64,000 nucleotides of DNA from Cytophagales bacterium (GCA_003454975.1 DMST01000446.1:16816-80815); one strand, 5' to 3'. Counted from the first letter of the stretch, positions 22,447 to 32,000 are shown. Notes: generated by a model from the sequence alone, not told the origin. Numbers and translations: made by a program.

Positions 22447-24720
22447 TTATTCGTAGTCAGGCTCTACGTCGGGCGGTTTGTTAGGGATCTCTAAGGTAAA
22501 GGTAGTGCCGCGGTTGTATACAGATTGGAAACGGATAATTCCGCCAAGCCGGTCCATGGTTTGTTTAACGATATAGAGGCCAAGCCCAGAGCCATCCGAC
22601 GCCTCATTGGCGCGATAAAACATGTCGAATATCCTGCCTTGGTATTCCTCATTGATGCCCTGGCCGTTGTCTTCAAACAGGATTTGAGCAAACTCGGCTG
22701 TCTGTTTCACCTTGATTTTCAGGAAGTTGTAATCGCGGTCGTGGTGAGCATATTTAATAGAATTGGAGATGATGTTTTTGAAGATGATGTTGAGTCGAAT
22801 AGGGTCACAGTAGAAAGGAATATCATTTTCCAGATTTACCGTGATGTCAACTTTGTCAAAATTCTTTAAGTACCTCAGCTCCTGAAGATTAGCATCAATG
22901 ATGTCATGGAAGTTGATGAAGATGTACTTCCGTTCGCTATTAGAATTTTGCGAATACGTGAGAATGGATTTGATGAAATCATCCAGCCTTAAAATGCTTG
23001 ACTGAATCATGCGGGTATAATCCATGATATTCTCTTTGTCCTCCTCCATAAGGATGATATTAACCAACCCTAGGATAGAGGTAAGAGGAGCGCGCAAGTC
23101 ATGAGAAGTGTGATAGACAAAACTATCTAGCTCGAAGTTCTTAGCTTTCAGATCTTCCTCCATGAGCTTGCGTTGGGTTACGTCAAACCGAATGGAGACA
23201 TACTGTGTGATTTCACCTTTGGCATTCTTGAAGGGTACTATATAGGTGTCTGCCCAGAAGGAATCTCCGTTTTTATCACGGTTTTTCATCTCTCCATGCC
23301 ATACTTCACCTGTTCGTAGCCTACTATACATTTCATCCCAGTAGGAGTTGGGATGGTAATGACTGTTGAAGAGGCTGTGTGATTGGCCTACTAGTTCGTC
23401 GTGTCGGTATCCCGATATCTGGCACAAGCGATCGTTTACATAGGTGATGATTCCGTCTCGGTCAGAAATCGAAACATATGCACTGATGTCGAGGGCCGAT
23501 TTTTGGAAGTTGAGTTCGTATACGGTCTGCTTTAGCTTCTCTTCAAAGAGCTTGCTGTCGGTGATATTTTGGAGCAGAATGATACCACATTGTACTTCAC
23601 CTTCTTCATTGATGTAAGGCTCACCTAGTACCTGGTAGTGATTGCCGAAATTCTGAAACTCAAAACGTACCCGCTCTCCTTTGAGCACTCGGTAGAAGTA
23701 GGGCTGTACTTCCTGTTTGCCGCGCTCATCAAATACTTCCTCGGTGTGTTTCCCTACATAATCTTCTGGTTTGCGGCCAATCCTTTTTAATTCTTCACCC
23801 TCAGCAATCAGATAGTTGGAATCCTTGTCCAGAAGGAATACAGCTCCGTTGGGAATTTTATTAGCCAGAATCTTATAATAGTCAAAGAATGTCTGCTTCT
23901 CCACCTGGGCCATTTTCTGATCATGGATATCGCGCGAGCTACTGATGAGCATTACCACGTTACCTTGGTCGTCCATAATAGGGCGAGACACCGCCTCCAT
24001 CCAGCGATAGCCATTCTCGTTGGGCCGGTCCTTTACCTTCATCCGGTATTCCATCTTACCCTGTGGGTCCTCCCCCTTTTGTTTATTCCGATGGTCAGGA
24101 GCCAGCTTTGACAGGTCATCCGGGTGGAAGAATTCGTAGGGTGTTTTGCCGATGTATTCCTCAGGAGCGTACCCAGAGCTTTCTTCTAGTGAAGGAGAAA
24201 CGTAAAGGTATTGGGCAGTAACCGGGTCATGCAGGCAAACTACATCCGTTACGTTGTGGCTGATGAGTTTGTAGCGGTCGATCCGTTCAAAGGTATTGTT
24301 CAGCACCCGCTGTATATCCGTAAGGTTGCCTTCATACTTCTTCTCACGGGCATCCAGCATTTCTACCAGACGGTCGATACCTTTCTCCAAGTGTTCTGGT
24401 ACTTCAATGTCTTCCTTATTTTTCTCACATTTCACCAGTACCATGTTATTCTCCTGATCCAGGATAGCAGAAACATGCAGGAGGACTCGTTTGAGTGCAA
24501 GAGAGGCTTTTTCTGACGGCGAGGTACGGATGAAGTCATCCCATAAAAAATCGACCGAATCAATCATTTCCAATAGGGGCTGCCCTTCCCATTGTGCCGC
24601 TGATTCATCGCCCATTAGCTGGAGAAAAGCGTCATTTACCGATTGAATTTTCCCTTGGATGTCTGTGACCAAGAGTGCATCGGATGAAATCTGTAGAAAA
24701 CTTTGAATGCTTGCTACCAT
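22447..24720 (-). CDS. Multi-PAS sensor histidine kinase
   Basis: The 757-residue product has no signal peptide or membrane helix and is likely a soluble sensor. PAS-type domains lie at about 5-60, 145-270 (RYKLISHNVTDVVCLHDPVT), 275-390 (ILANKIPNGAVFLLDKDSNY) and 400-520 (SALDISAYVSISDRDGIITY). The last one resembles redox/light-sensing PAS but no cofactor Cys was identified. The kinase core has the H-box YHTSHDLRAPLTSIL, the N-box NIISNSIKYAHHD, and G-boxes FEDNGQGI and GSGLGLYIVKQTMDRLGG. All key residues are intact. No response regulator lies next to it. Confidence 0.92.
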   Translation of the reverse strand: MVASIQSFLQISSDALLVTDIQGKIQSVNDAFLQLMGDESAAQWEGQPLLEMIDSVDFLWDDFIRTSPSEKASLALKRVLLHVSAILDQENNMVLVKCEKNKEDIEVPEHLEKGIDRLVEMLDAREKKYEGNLTDIQRVLNNTFERIDRYKLISHNVTDVVCLHDPVTAQYLYVSPSLEESSGYAPEEYIGKTPYEFFHPDDLSKLAPDHRNKQKGEDPQGKMEYRMKVKDRPNENGYRWMEAVSRPIMDDQGNVVMLISSSRDIHDQKMAQVEKQTFFDYYKILANKIPNGAVFLLDKDSNYLIAEGEELKRIGRKPEDYVGKHTEEVFDERGKQEVQPYFYRVLKGERVRFEFQNFGNHYQVLGEPYINEEGEVQCGIILLQNITDSKLFEEKLKQTVYELNFQKSALDISAYVSISDRDGIITYVNDRLCQISGYRHDELVGQSHSLFNSHYHPNSYWDEMYSRLRTGEVWHGEMKNRDKNGDSFWADTYIVPFKNAKGEITQYVSIRFDVTQRKLMEEDLKAKNFELDSFVYHTSHDLRAPLTSILGLVNIILMEEDKENIMDYTRMIQSSILRLDDFIKSILTYSQNSNSERKYIFINFHDIIDANLQELRYLKNFDKVDITVNLENDIPFYCDPIRLNIIFKNIISNSIKYAHHDRDYNFLKIKVKQTAEFAQILFEDNGQGINEEYQGRIFDMFYRANEASDGSGLGLYIVKQTMDRLGGIIRFQSVYNRGTTFTLEIPNKPPDVEPDYE

Positions 24721-24930
24721 AACCCTAATTTATCCTCAACAATATAGCAGAATTGAAAGGAAATAATGATTCCATGAGACGGATCAATTAAATCCAAACA
24801 ATTGAGACCGTGAGGGGTACAATGATTGGGAAAATTCAATTCTGATATTCGAAATGAATTGCTTCTAATGTAGGTAAAGGTGCTTTTATTTGCGAAGAAA
24901 ATAAATTTATAGACTCTATATTTTGTCCAT

Positions 24931-26502
24931 ATGGCGGGTTTATCCTCCTTTCTTGTTGCGTGTCGTGAGGCGCTAAAGCTAGACCAAATTGATACTGAAC
25001 AAGGCACCCTACAGCGGTTGCAGACGGCAACCTTCCCTTCGCACGAGAAGGTAGCAGCAGTGGTATACCCTGAGCGTTCGGAGGACGTAGCTACTGTTTT
25101 GAGGGCGGCCAATGCCCATCAAGTACCTGTTTATCCAATAAGCGGAGGCAAGAATTGGGGACTGGGTTCTACTGTGCCGGTACAGCCGGAAAATGTGGTG
25201 ATGGATCTGGCCAGAATGAATCATATCCTGAAAGTGGATGAGGAGATGATGTATGTAACACTACAGCCGGGTGTTACTTTTCAACAACTGTTTGAGTATT
25301 TGGAGGACAATGCTCCTGCCTTGATGATGGACGGCATAGGAAGTACGCCCTATGCCAGCATCATTGGAAACACGGTAGAACGAGGGCATGGATTAGGGTT
25401 ATTAGCTGATAGGTTTGACCACGTGGCTGGTATGACGGTGGTATTGCCAACAGGAGAAACTATCCAGACTGGTTTTGAAAGGTATGATGGCTCTGCGCTC
25501 GGACCGCTTGCCAAATGGGGGGTGGGTCCTTATGTAGATGGTTTGTTTACCCAATCGAACTATGGGGTGGTCACGCAGCTTACCATGTTTCTGAAGCCTA
25601 AACCCGCGTATTTTCAGTCCATTGTATTCAATGTTGCAGATAATGATTCGCTGCCTGCAGTGATTGATAAATTGCGAAAGGTGCGTATGCAGGGGTTGCA
25701 GGTAAGCCTACGAATTTTCAATGACGTGCGAATGATTGCACTGGCCTCAGGATTCCCTTGGGATAAAACGCAAGCCACGCCGCTCTCTGCTGAAAAGAAA
25801 GCTGAAATTAAGAAGGAAAAGAATGTAGAAGGCACTTGGATTGGCGTAGGAGCCTTGTATTCCTTATCTAAGGCGCATGCTTTGGCGGAGCGGGAGTATT
25901 TTATCGAGGAATTGAATCCCCTGGTTTCCTCAGTCACGGTGTACGATGAAGATACTGTAAAACAGGCGCAGCAAGTTGCAGATGAAGGTACTAAAGCCCG
26001 TATGGATTTGTTCTTCAATAAAAGTGTGCTGCGTGGACTTACTTCCGATACGCCAGTAAACATGACCTATTGGAGAAAGCCGGGAGGGGTGCCAGACGAA
26101 AAGGACATTCATCGGGATCGGTGTGGGGTGTTGTGGTACTGTCCTGCAGTGCCTAATAGGGGGGTAGACGTTTTGAAGGCCGTGGAGATTGTAGAACAGT
26201 CTTCAAAAAAATATGGTTTTGAACCTAACATGGGATTCCTTTTCATCAGCCAACGGACATTGGATATAACCGGTGCATTGTGCTACGACCGCGACATTGA
26301 AGGAGAGGATGAACGAGCAATGGCTTGCCATGATGAAATGATGCGTCAATTCATTGAACATGGTTATTCTCCGTACAGGCTAGGCATCCAGTCTATGGAT
26401 CTGATGGGATATACAGAAGATGCCTCAAAGGAGCTGTTCAGGTCCTTGAAGCGTACACTTGATCCCAACGGAGTGCTATCACCAGGGCGATATGAGGTTT
26501 GA
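24931..26502 (+). CDS. FAD-linked oxidoreductase of the vanillyl-alcohol oxidase / 4-cresol dehydrogenase type
   Basis: The 523-residue product has the PCMH FAD-binding domain: VVYPERSEDVATVLRAANAH, the ISGGKNWGLGS pyrophosphate loop, MDLARMNHILKVDEEMMYVT, and GNTVERGHGLGLLADRFDHV. The C-terminal cap matches 4-cresol dehydrogenase and vanillyl-alcohol oxidase. These enzymes oxidise para-hydroxylated aromatics. In 4-cresol dehydrogenase FAD is attached to Tyr, in VAO to His; I could not assign the linkage. No signal peptide and no cytochrome partner are present, so an oxidase is more likely. Substrate unknown. Confidence 0.85.
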   Translation: MAGLSSFLVACREALKLDQIDTEQGTLQRLQTATFPSHEKVAAVVYPERSEDVATVLRAANAHQVPVYPISGGKNWGLGSTVPVQPENVVMDLARMNHILKVDEEMMYVTLQPGVTFQQLFEYLEDNAPALMMDGIGSTPYASIIGNTVERGHGLGLLADRFDHVAGMTVVLPTGETIQTGFERYDGSALGPLAKWGVGPYVDGLFTQSNYGVVTQLTMFLKPKPAYFQSIVFNVADNDSLPAVIDKLRKVRMQGLQVSLRIFNDVRMIALASGFPWDKTQATPLSAEKKAEIKKEKNVEGTWIGVGALYSLSKAHALAEREYFIEELNPLVSSVTVYDEDTVKQAQQVADEGTKARMDLFFNKSVLRGLTSDTPVNMTYWRKPGGVPDEKDIHRDRCGVLWYCPAVPNRGVDVLKAVEIVEQSSKKYGFEPNMGFLFISQRTLDITGALCYDRDIEGEDERAMACHDEMMRQFIEHGYSPYRLGIQSMDLMGYTEDASKELFRSLKRTLDPNGVLSPGRYEV

Positions 26503-26680
26503 AAAGTTCAAATCCACCGCATACGTTTGCGGTTGTAGAATAAGCAAATCCCGAAGATAAATATGTGCGTTTTTGTAAAAAAGCGAAGGGTTTTTGTACA
26601 TTATATTATTCGGTTCTATTTCTAGCTCGGTAATAATTGAATTTTGTAAGGCTTTGCTATTCAGTATATTATGATTTTTG

Positions 26681-26688
26681 TACCTTTG
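26681..26688 (+). promoter_or_regulatory. -7 box upstream of the GNAT-like gene
   Basis: TACCTTTG is a perfect match to TAnnTTTG. It lies 105 bases before the chosen start; a TTTG further upstream (26653) is spaced 24 bases, longer than usual. The promoter call is therefore tentative. Confidence 0.4.
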
Positions 26689-26793
26689 GTTTAGACAAAA
26701 AAATCTTCTGGGTTAGCCTTTTTCTTACAGCCTTGTTACCTTTGTTGTATAAAGCGATCAGTCGATGTATAAGTTATATTGACTCTTGGAAAT

Positions 26794-27483
26794 ATGATAA
26801 TTACTTTGGCCCAATTTGATAATGTCACAATCCGGTTGATGAAGTCGACACTTCATCCGGAGACGAGTTATGATTTTGGTGTACATCATATTAATGTGCT
26901 GAAGTATTTTGGGGTTACAGGGCTGACTTCGGTGGACAAGAAATGGCGGAGAAATCCTGAAACGAATGTATTTATCGTAGAAACGCGGGATACTAACGAG
27001 CTGATTGCCGGGATACGAATTGATGTGCATCGGCCAGATTTTCCGATTCCTCTGGAAGATGCTTTGGGTAACACCGTACCAGAGGTAGGCCGAAGAGTGA
27101 ACAAATGGGCCGCTGATGGTGGAGTAGGAGAGGTGGCAGGACTTTGGGTAGAGCGGAAACATGCCAAATTGGGTTTGCCAATTCACTTGTTGCGCGCTAC
27201 CGTGGCCATAGCCCCCCTCACAGGTACAAAAAACATGGTAGGTTTTGCGAACAAATACTCTCGTAAAACTTTGGAAGCCGTAGGCTTTCGTAAGCAATCT
27301 GACTTTGAAAATGATGGCAATTTCTTTTACCCCGATCCTCGGTATCTGACCATCATAATGCATGTAGATTGCACACAACTGGATTACATAGAGCGGGAGG
27401 ATTTCCTTGCTATACAACAGATGCGCCATACCTATGAGCAAGAGGTAAAAATGCATAAGCTCATCTACAGCGAGTTGTATTAA
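26794..27483 (+). CDS. GNAT-like N-acyltransferase
   Basis: The 229-residue product has a GNAT-type core: an N-terminal block with FIVETRDTNELIAGIRIDVH (strand pair), then VGEVAGLWVERKHAKLGLP (the beta4-alpha3 region that binds acyl-CoA), and the late KYSRKTLEAVGFRKQSDF typical of GNAT domains. The ATG at 26794 is preferred over a TTG at 26779. The overall shape resembles N-acyl amino-acid or autoinducer-synthase-like acyltransferases, but catalysis and substrate are unknown. It is followed by a terminator and so forms its own transcription unit. Confidence 0.7.
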   Translation: MIITLAQFDNVTIRLMKSTLHPETSYDFGVHHINVLKYFGVTGLTSVDKKWRRNPETNVFIVETRDTNELIAGIRIDVHRPDFPIPLEDALGNTVPEVGRRVNKWAADGGVGEVAGLWVERKHAKLGLPIHLLRATVAIAPLTGTKNMVGFANKYSRKTLEAVGFRKQSDFENDGNFFYPDPRYLTIIMHVDCTQLDYIEREDFLAIQQMRHTYEQEVKMHKLIYSELY

Positions 27484-27524
27484 GATTTTATTTATGGGGT
27501 TTTAGATAGGGTTAGAGAAAAGGG

Positions 27525-27547
27525 CGATGATATTCATCGTCTTTTTT
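27525..27547 (+). terminator. Terminator of the GNAT-like gene
   Basis: CGATGA, loop TAT, TCATCG and then TCTTTTTT. Confidence 0.75.
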
Positions 27548-27579
27548 CTTTGTGCCAATTGATTTTGTATTAATACCAA

Positions 27580-27608
27580 AAGGCGGCCCCTAGGGTACCG
27601 CCTTTTTT
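27580..27608. terminator. Second hairpin, terminator-like
   Basis: AAGGCGG, an 11-base loop, CCGCCTT and a run of T. On the minus strand the stem is followed by only four T. It could back up the GNAT terminator or end the SDR transcript. Confidence 0.6.
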
Positions 27609-27629
27609 GGTTGAACAAATTGGAGAAAC

Positions 27630-27680
27630 TAGCTGGTATGAACTGTGTAATTAGCTGGTCAAATCGAGTTTAGCTGGTAT
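27630..27680 (+). repeat. Three direct repeats TAGCTGGT
   Basis: TAGCTGGT occurs at 27630, 27652 and 27671, spaced 22 and 19 bases, in the gene-free stretch 27609-27816 between the GNAT-like and SDR genes. The rest of that stretch has no recognised gene or RNA. Confidence 0.45.
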
Positions 27681-27816
27681 AAAAATCTTTGTGGTTGAGC
27701 GTATCCGCTGGCTGATGATGTAAACATACTACCTCCCTTTGGGTAAGCAAGGGGCTTGGTTGGCTTTTGAGTATTCTGGCAGGTGGGGTAAATATTCGGG
27801 CAGTCTTAGGGGATAG

Positions 27817-28605
27817 TTACAAGGTTGGCAACCTTCCTCCATCTACGGGTAGATTGATGCCATTGATGTAGGCAGCCGCTGGGCTGGCTAGAAAGGCTAC
27901 AGCGGCTGCTACCTCTTCTGCTTTGGCAAACCGCTGCGCGGGCACAGACTTGCGCATGCTTTGGGCAATCAACTCTATGCTGGTGGCCTGCTGCTTGGCT
28001 CGGTTAGCAATGATAGCATCTAGCCGTGCTGTTTCGGTAAAACCCGGCAAAACATTGTTAACCGTTATGCCGAAGGGAGCTACTTCCGTGGCCAACGTCT
28101 TGGCCCAGTTGGCAACTGCTCCGCGAATGGTATTGCTTACTCCCAGATTGGGGATGGGCGCTTTTACGGAAGTGCTGATGATATTGATCACTCGGCCGAA
28201 ACGCCCTTCGCGCATGTGAGGCAGTAAGGCTTGTACCAGTGTTTGGTTAGCTAATACATGGCGGTTAAAGGCCTGGCTATACTCTTCTGGCTCGGCAAGG
28301 TGTGCAGCACCTCCCTTAGGACCTCCGGTATTGTTGATTAAAATGTCCCCGGCCCGGTTGGCTTCCAACTCAGAGCCAATGACTGAACGCAAAGCATTCA
28401 AATCGTCAAAGTCTGCTACCAGATAGGTGTGCTCCTGGTCTAATGCCCGGGGGAGTTCGTCCCTCACGAGCGCTAGCTTTTCCTCATTGCGTGCAATAAG
28501 GGTGATAGAGGCACCCAGCAGAGCTAACTCGTGGGCGCATGCTCTCCCGATACCCTGGGTACTGCCGCATACCCAGGCACGTGTGTCTGTCAATTCTAGG
28601 TCCAT
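27817..28605 (-). CDS. Atypical short-chain dehydrogenase/reductase
   Basis: The 262-residue protein has a Rossmann fold with the cofactor loop CGSTQGIGRA (13-22) and NNTGGPKGG (91-99). The catalytic Tyr-x-x-x-Lys motif is replaced: at the expected spacing from Ser144 lies Ser157 (GVSNTIRGAV) and Arg161. The C-terminal INGINLPVDGGR is typical. A known SDR subgroup has SN..R here and works on 3-oxoacyl or related substrates, or may have lost canonical redox chemistry. It is probably a soluble cytosolic enzyme; the substrate is unknown. Confidence 0.85.
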   Translation of the reverse strand: MDLELTDTRAWVCGSTQGIGRACAHELALLGASITLIARNEEKLALVRDELPRALDQEHTYLVADFDDLNALRSVIGSELEANRAGDILINNTGGPKGGAAHLAEPEEYSQAFNRHVLANQTLVQALLPHMREGRFGRVINIISTSVKAPIPNLGVSNTIRGAVANWAKTLATEVAPFGITVNNVLPGFTETARLDAIIANRAKQQATSIELIAQSMRKSVPAQRFAKAEEVAAAVAFLASPAAAYINGINLPVDGGRLPTL

Positions 28606-28702
28606 ATTGCAATGTACAATTCTCTAATAACACTCATAGGATAGACCTTAGGGGATTTGAAGGCTGCATTGAAAACCCTACTTTCGTCCGCGCGAACGAC
28701 CC

Positions 28703-29200
28703 ATGAACAGCACAAGCGGATTTTTGAAACGGAGGGTAGCCGAGCCTTTGTTAGCCTTTATGAAGCAAGGTTTAACACCGGCACAATTGGCGCTTACGGT
28801 TGCCTTGGGCACTTCATTGAGTATATGTCCCTTTGTGGGCACCACCACCATTACTTGTACCCTAGCTGCCTTCATTTTTCGCCTCAACTTAGGGGCAATC
28901 CAGGTAGTCAATTATGCCATGTTTCCTGTGCAGCTTATCCTTATGGTGCCCTTTATTGAACTGGGGGTTCTGATATTAGGAGCCGAGCCGATCCCATTTT
29001 CGCGAGGCGAGATAAGCTACTTGGCTGAGAACGATCCTTGGCTGATTGTTACACGGCTTTGGGATTACCTGCTGATGGGCGTAATGGTTTGGGCCATCGC
29101 CTTAGTGCCAACTACTTGGGCCTTGTATCGGGTGTGTTTGCCCATTTTCCGGCAGATGGAGGCCAGACGTAAAAAGGGAGGAAAAGTGAAAGTAGAATGA
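28703..29200 (+). CDS. DUF2062 membrane protein
   Basis: The 165-residue product has two long hydrophobic hairpins (about 28-70 and 85-150) and the family block ALTVALGTSLSICPFVGTTT, which is diagnostic of DUF2062. The family is common in Proteobacteria and Bacteroidota and often adjoins glycosyltransferases, but no function is established. The C-terminus is basic. The gene stands between the divergent SDR gene and the convergent cysS. Confidence 0.85.
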   Translation: MNSTSGFLKRRVAEPLLAFMKQGLTPAQLALTVALGTSLSICPFVGTTTITCTLAAFIFRLNLGAIQVVNYAMFPVQLILMVPFIELGVLILGAEPIPFSRGEISYLAENDPWLIVTRLWDYLLMGVMVWAIALVPTTWALYRVCLPIFRQMEARRKKGGKVKVE

Positions 29201-29279
29201 GGGTTCTCCTATTAAAAAAAATAGGGGGCTACGAATTACCGTCTCCCCCTAATTATCCTTTGAAAAGAGCTATTAGAAC

Positions 29280-30764
29280 TTACTCCTCATACGCCCAGTC
29301 TATGCCGGATTTCATGTCCTTTACCACTACGCCTTCGGCCTTCAGCATGGCCCGAATTTGGTCTACCTGAGCGTAGTCCTTCTCTGTTTTGGCTTTGCGG
29401 TACATATCAATGATGCCCTCTATCAGGCCATTGGTATTGGTAGCAGGTTCGTCCTTCAGACCAAGTACCTCCTCAGTAAAGGCGAGGAAGGTTTCCTTCA
29501 TCCGATTGAAAATTTCCTCACCCAGCTCAGCCGGCTGTAAATTACCCGTGTGGATGTTGTTGATCTTCTTGGTCAGGTTGAACAGATGACCAATCGTCAG
29601 AGCAGTGTTGAAATCATCGTTCATGGCCGAGTAGCAATTGTCGCAGAGCTTGTTTACCTGATTAGCCTGCTTCTCGTTGATTTCTACTTCCTCATTGGGC
29701 ACATAGCTTAACTGTTTCAGGTTTCGCAGGCCGTTCATCAGCTTGCGGTAACCTTTCTTGGAGGCTTTGAGGGCCTCATTACTAAAGTCAAGAGTGCTGC
29801 TGTAGTGCGTTTGTAGCATAAAGAAACGCACCGTCATGGGACTGTAGCCCTCATCCAGCATAGGATGGTCGCCACTTACTAGCTCGGCAGGCAAGAAGCT
29901 GTTGCCCAGTGATTTACTCATCTTGGTGCCGTTCACGGTAAGCATGTTGGTGTGCAGCCAGTAGTTAGCGCCTTTCTGACCCGTAGAGCAGCAGTTCTGG
30001 GCAATTTCGCACTCGTGGTGAGGGAACTTAAGGTCCATGCCTCCGCCGTGGATGTCGAAATTCGCTCCCAGGTATTTGGTGCTCATCACCGAGCATTCCA
30101 AGTGCCAGCCGGGGAAACCGACACCCCAAGGCGAGTCCCAGCGCATGATATGCTCAGGAGAAGCCTTCTTCCATAGGGCAAAGTCTGCCGGATGGCGCTT
30201 CTCATCCTGGCCATCCAGATCACGGCTTCCGGCCATGAGCTCGTCCAGCACTCGACCAGAGAGCTCACCGTAGTTATTCCCCGCCTTGTTATACGTTTCT
30301 ACATCAAAATAGACACTGCCCTCACTCTCGTAGGCCATGCCTTTGTCTAGCAGGTCTTTAACTACCTCAATCTGTTCCATCAGGTGGCCAATGGCAGATG
30401 GCTCTATGCTGGGGGGGATGGAATTAAACAGGGTCATTACATCGTGGAAGTCGTTGGTGTAGGTCTGAACTACTTCCATCGGCTCCAGATTGTCAAGCCT
30501 GGCCTTTTTGCTGATCCGGTCCGTACCGTCATCCAATAAGTGACCTACATCCGTAATGTTTCGCACGTATCGTACCTTATAGCCCAGGTGCATCAGGTAA
30601 CGGTAGATCACGTCAAAACTCATAAACGTACGCACGTTGCCCAAGTGCACATTACTATATACAGTAGGCCCACAGACGTACATGCCTACGTAGGGGGGAT
30701 TCAACGGTTTGAACTCTTCCTTCTGGCGGGTAAGAGAATTATATACTCGCAGATTTTTCAGCAT
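29280..30764 (-). CDS. cysS: Cysteinyl-tRNA synthetase
   Basis: The 494-residue class I aminoacyl-tRNA synthetase charges tRNA(Cys). It carries [19 protein letters not shown], in which HLGN stands for the HIGH motif, the zinc-site Cys and His ([14 protein letters not shown]), and KMSKS. The start at the ATG at 30764 gives [10 protein letters not shown], the family N-terminus; an upstream ATG would extend into the promoter. Length is normal. Confidence 0.96.
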   Translation of the reverse strand: MLKNLRVYNSLTRQKEEFKPLNPPYVGMYVCGPTVYSNVHLGNVRTFMSFDVIYRYLMHLGYKVRYVRNITDVGHLLDDGTDRISKKARLDNLEPMEVVQTYTNDFHDVMTLFNSIPPSIEPSAIGHLMEQIEVVKDLLDKGMAYESEGSVYFDVETYNKAGNNYGELSGRVLDELMAGSRDLDGQDEKRHPADFALWKKASPEHIMRWDSPWGVGFPGWHLECSVMSTKYLGANFDIHGGGMDLKFPHHECEIAQNCCSTGQKGANYWLHTNMLTVNGTKMSKSLGNSFLPAELVSGDHPMLDEGYSPMTVRFFMLQTHYSSTLDFSNEALKASKKGYRKLMNGLRNLKQLSYVPNEEVEINEKQANQVNKLCDNCYSAMNDDFNTALTIGHLFNLTKKINNIHTGNLQPAELGEEIFNRMKETFLAFTEEVLGLKDEPATNTNGLIEGIIDMYRKAKTEKDYAQVDQIRAMLKAEGVVVKDMKSGIDWAYEE

Positions 30765-30769
30765 AGCGG

Positions 30770-30777
30770 CAAAGGTA
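30770..30777 (-). promoter_or_regulatory. -7 box of cysS, almost leaderless
   Basis: TACCTTTG on the minus strand ends five bases before the cysS ATG. Transcription would start about at the start codon. A -33 box is weak. Confidence 0.45.
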
Positions 30778-31134
30778 ATAATTTGTGTTTCGGACAAGCT
30801 GTGATTTTATCCCAAAATGTTAAGAGTATGTCCTTTCTATTGATTAGATGTGATGGTAGCCAGGGGCTATTACTAAATGGCAAACAGTAACGCCAAGCAG
30901 GAGCAGGCATTCTACTATTTTCAAAGGCTAAAGAGTTGTATACGCTAACCCTAGTGAACAACGAGCAGATGGTAGGGCACAAGGACTGCGGTATCCAGTT
31001 TGCTTCGGCGCGGTAACATAACCTTCTGCAGGGAGAAGAACAGTCTATTACTACAGCCAGGGGTTTTGCTCGCATTTTGGTCTTTCGAAAGAATTCGCGA
31101 ATTTTTCCCACGGAAACCATTTCCCACACCAACC
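30778..31134. other. Intergenic region without a recognised gene
   Basis: The stretch between the divergent cysS and SH3-lipoprotein genes holds short frames only. One plus-strand frame (about 30890-31016, ending HKDCGIQFASAR) looks protein-like but has no start and is interrupted by a stop. AATTCGCGAATT at 31092-31103 is a perfect 12-base palindrome 31 bases upstream of the lipoprotein start. Confidence 0.4.
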
Positions 31135-31917
31135 ATGAAAATGACCTATCCAAAACTTACGTTCGTAGCCTGTGCTTTTTTCGTCATGGGCTTGTTGATC
31201 GGCTGTGGTTCTTCAAGCGAATCGACAGGAACTGCTGAAGGCGAACCTAGCGCCGAAATGGAAGCGGAGCCTGAGGCCTCGACCCCTCAGGTGACAGAAA
31301 CTACTGTGTACTGTTTGTATGACAAACTCTCCATTCGTGAAGATGCCGGTCGTGATGCTAAATGGCTGGCAGCCATGAACTTGGGCGAAAAAGTGACTTT
31401 TACTGGTGAGCTGAAAGAAGATGCCGCCCAGGACAATCGTGAGTATGCGCAAATACGTCTGTCGGATGGCAAAGTGGGCTGGGCTCCTACCAACTTGCTG
31501 CTGATGGAAGGCTCTATTGCGGTAACCTTGGATGATGTGTCCATGTATGACCGCCCTGACCTTTTGACTAAAAATAGCAAGGGTATACCCCGAATGACAA
31601 TAGTGGGAATGTACAACGGTCAGGATGATTGGACAGAGATCAAGGGTATTCCCCAAGGAGAAACTTGGTATACTGCAGGCTGGACAAAGTCGCCTCGTAT
31701 CTCTGACGATGCAGAAGACATTGCTGCTGCTCTTATGATTGCCCGGGCCATGGGTGAGGAAGATGCTGATAAGAAAAAGGAGGCCCTGGAATCCGTAGTG
31801 AATGACTTTTCCAACTCTGTTTTTGCGGTAGATGCAAGCGAGATGCTGGTAAAAATGGCATCCGATGAAGGAGAGGAGATGGAAGAGGAGCCAATGGAAG
31901 AAGAAGGCGAGATGTAA
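31135..31917 (+). CDS. SH3-domain lipoprotein
   Basis: The 260-residue product has a lipoprotein signal with lipobox LLIGC at about residues 20-24, so it should be lipidated and probably reaches the outer membrane. An acidic Glu/Ser linker is followed by an SH3-like domain (about 55-125; LSIREDAGRD ... VGWAPTNLLL) and a second beta-rich SH3-like unit (about 125-185). The C-terminus is strongly acidic with Glu-Glu-Met repeats. The chosen ATG is preceded by a longer frame with no signal. It may bind cell wall or a partner; function unknown. A strong terminator follows. Confidence 0.75.
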   Translation: MKMTYPKLTFVACAFFVMGLLIGCGSSSESTGTAEGEPSAEMEAEPEASTPQVTETTVYCLYDKLSIREDAGRDAKWLAAMNLGEKVTFTGELKEDAAQDNREYAQIRLSDGKVGWAPTNLLLMEGSIAVTLDDVSMYDRPDLLTKNSKGIPRMTIVGMYNGQDDWTEIKGIPQGETWYTAGWTKSPRISDDAEDIAAALMIARAMGEEDADKKKEALESVVNDFSNSVFAVDASEMLVKMASDEGEEMEEEPMEEEGEM

Positions 31918-31943
31918 TTCGATTCTTCTCAATCCACTTAAAA

Positions 31944-31975
31944 CATCCTGGTACCTCGGTGCCAGGATGTTTTTT
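31944..31975 (+). terminator. Terminator of the SH3-lipoprotein gene
   Basis: CATCCTGGTACC, loop TC, GGTGCCAGGATG form a 12-pair stem with one wobble, followed by six T. Confidence 0.9.
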
Positions 31976-32000
31976 ATTTTCGGGCAAATCCGAAAAATTC

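Noticed and set aside
26637..26819. 60-codon frame before the GNAT-like gene
   Set aside because: It overlaps the promoter box and the chosen start and is mainly A/T-driven hydrophobic sequence.
30890..31016. Protein-like frame ending HKDCGIQFASAR in the cysS/SH3-lipoprotein gap
   Set aside because: It has no start codon, is interrupted by a stop in the same frame, and is too short to call a gene or pseudogene.
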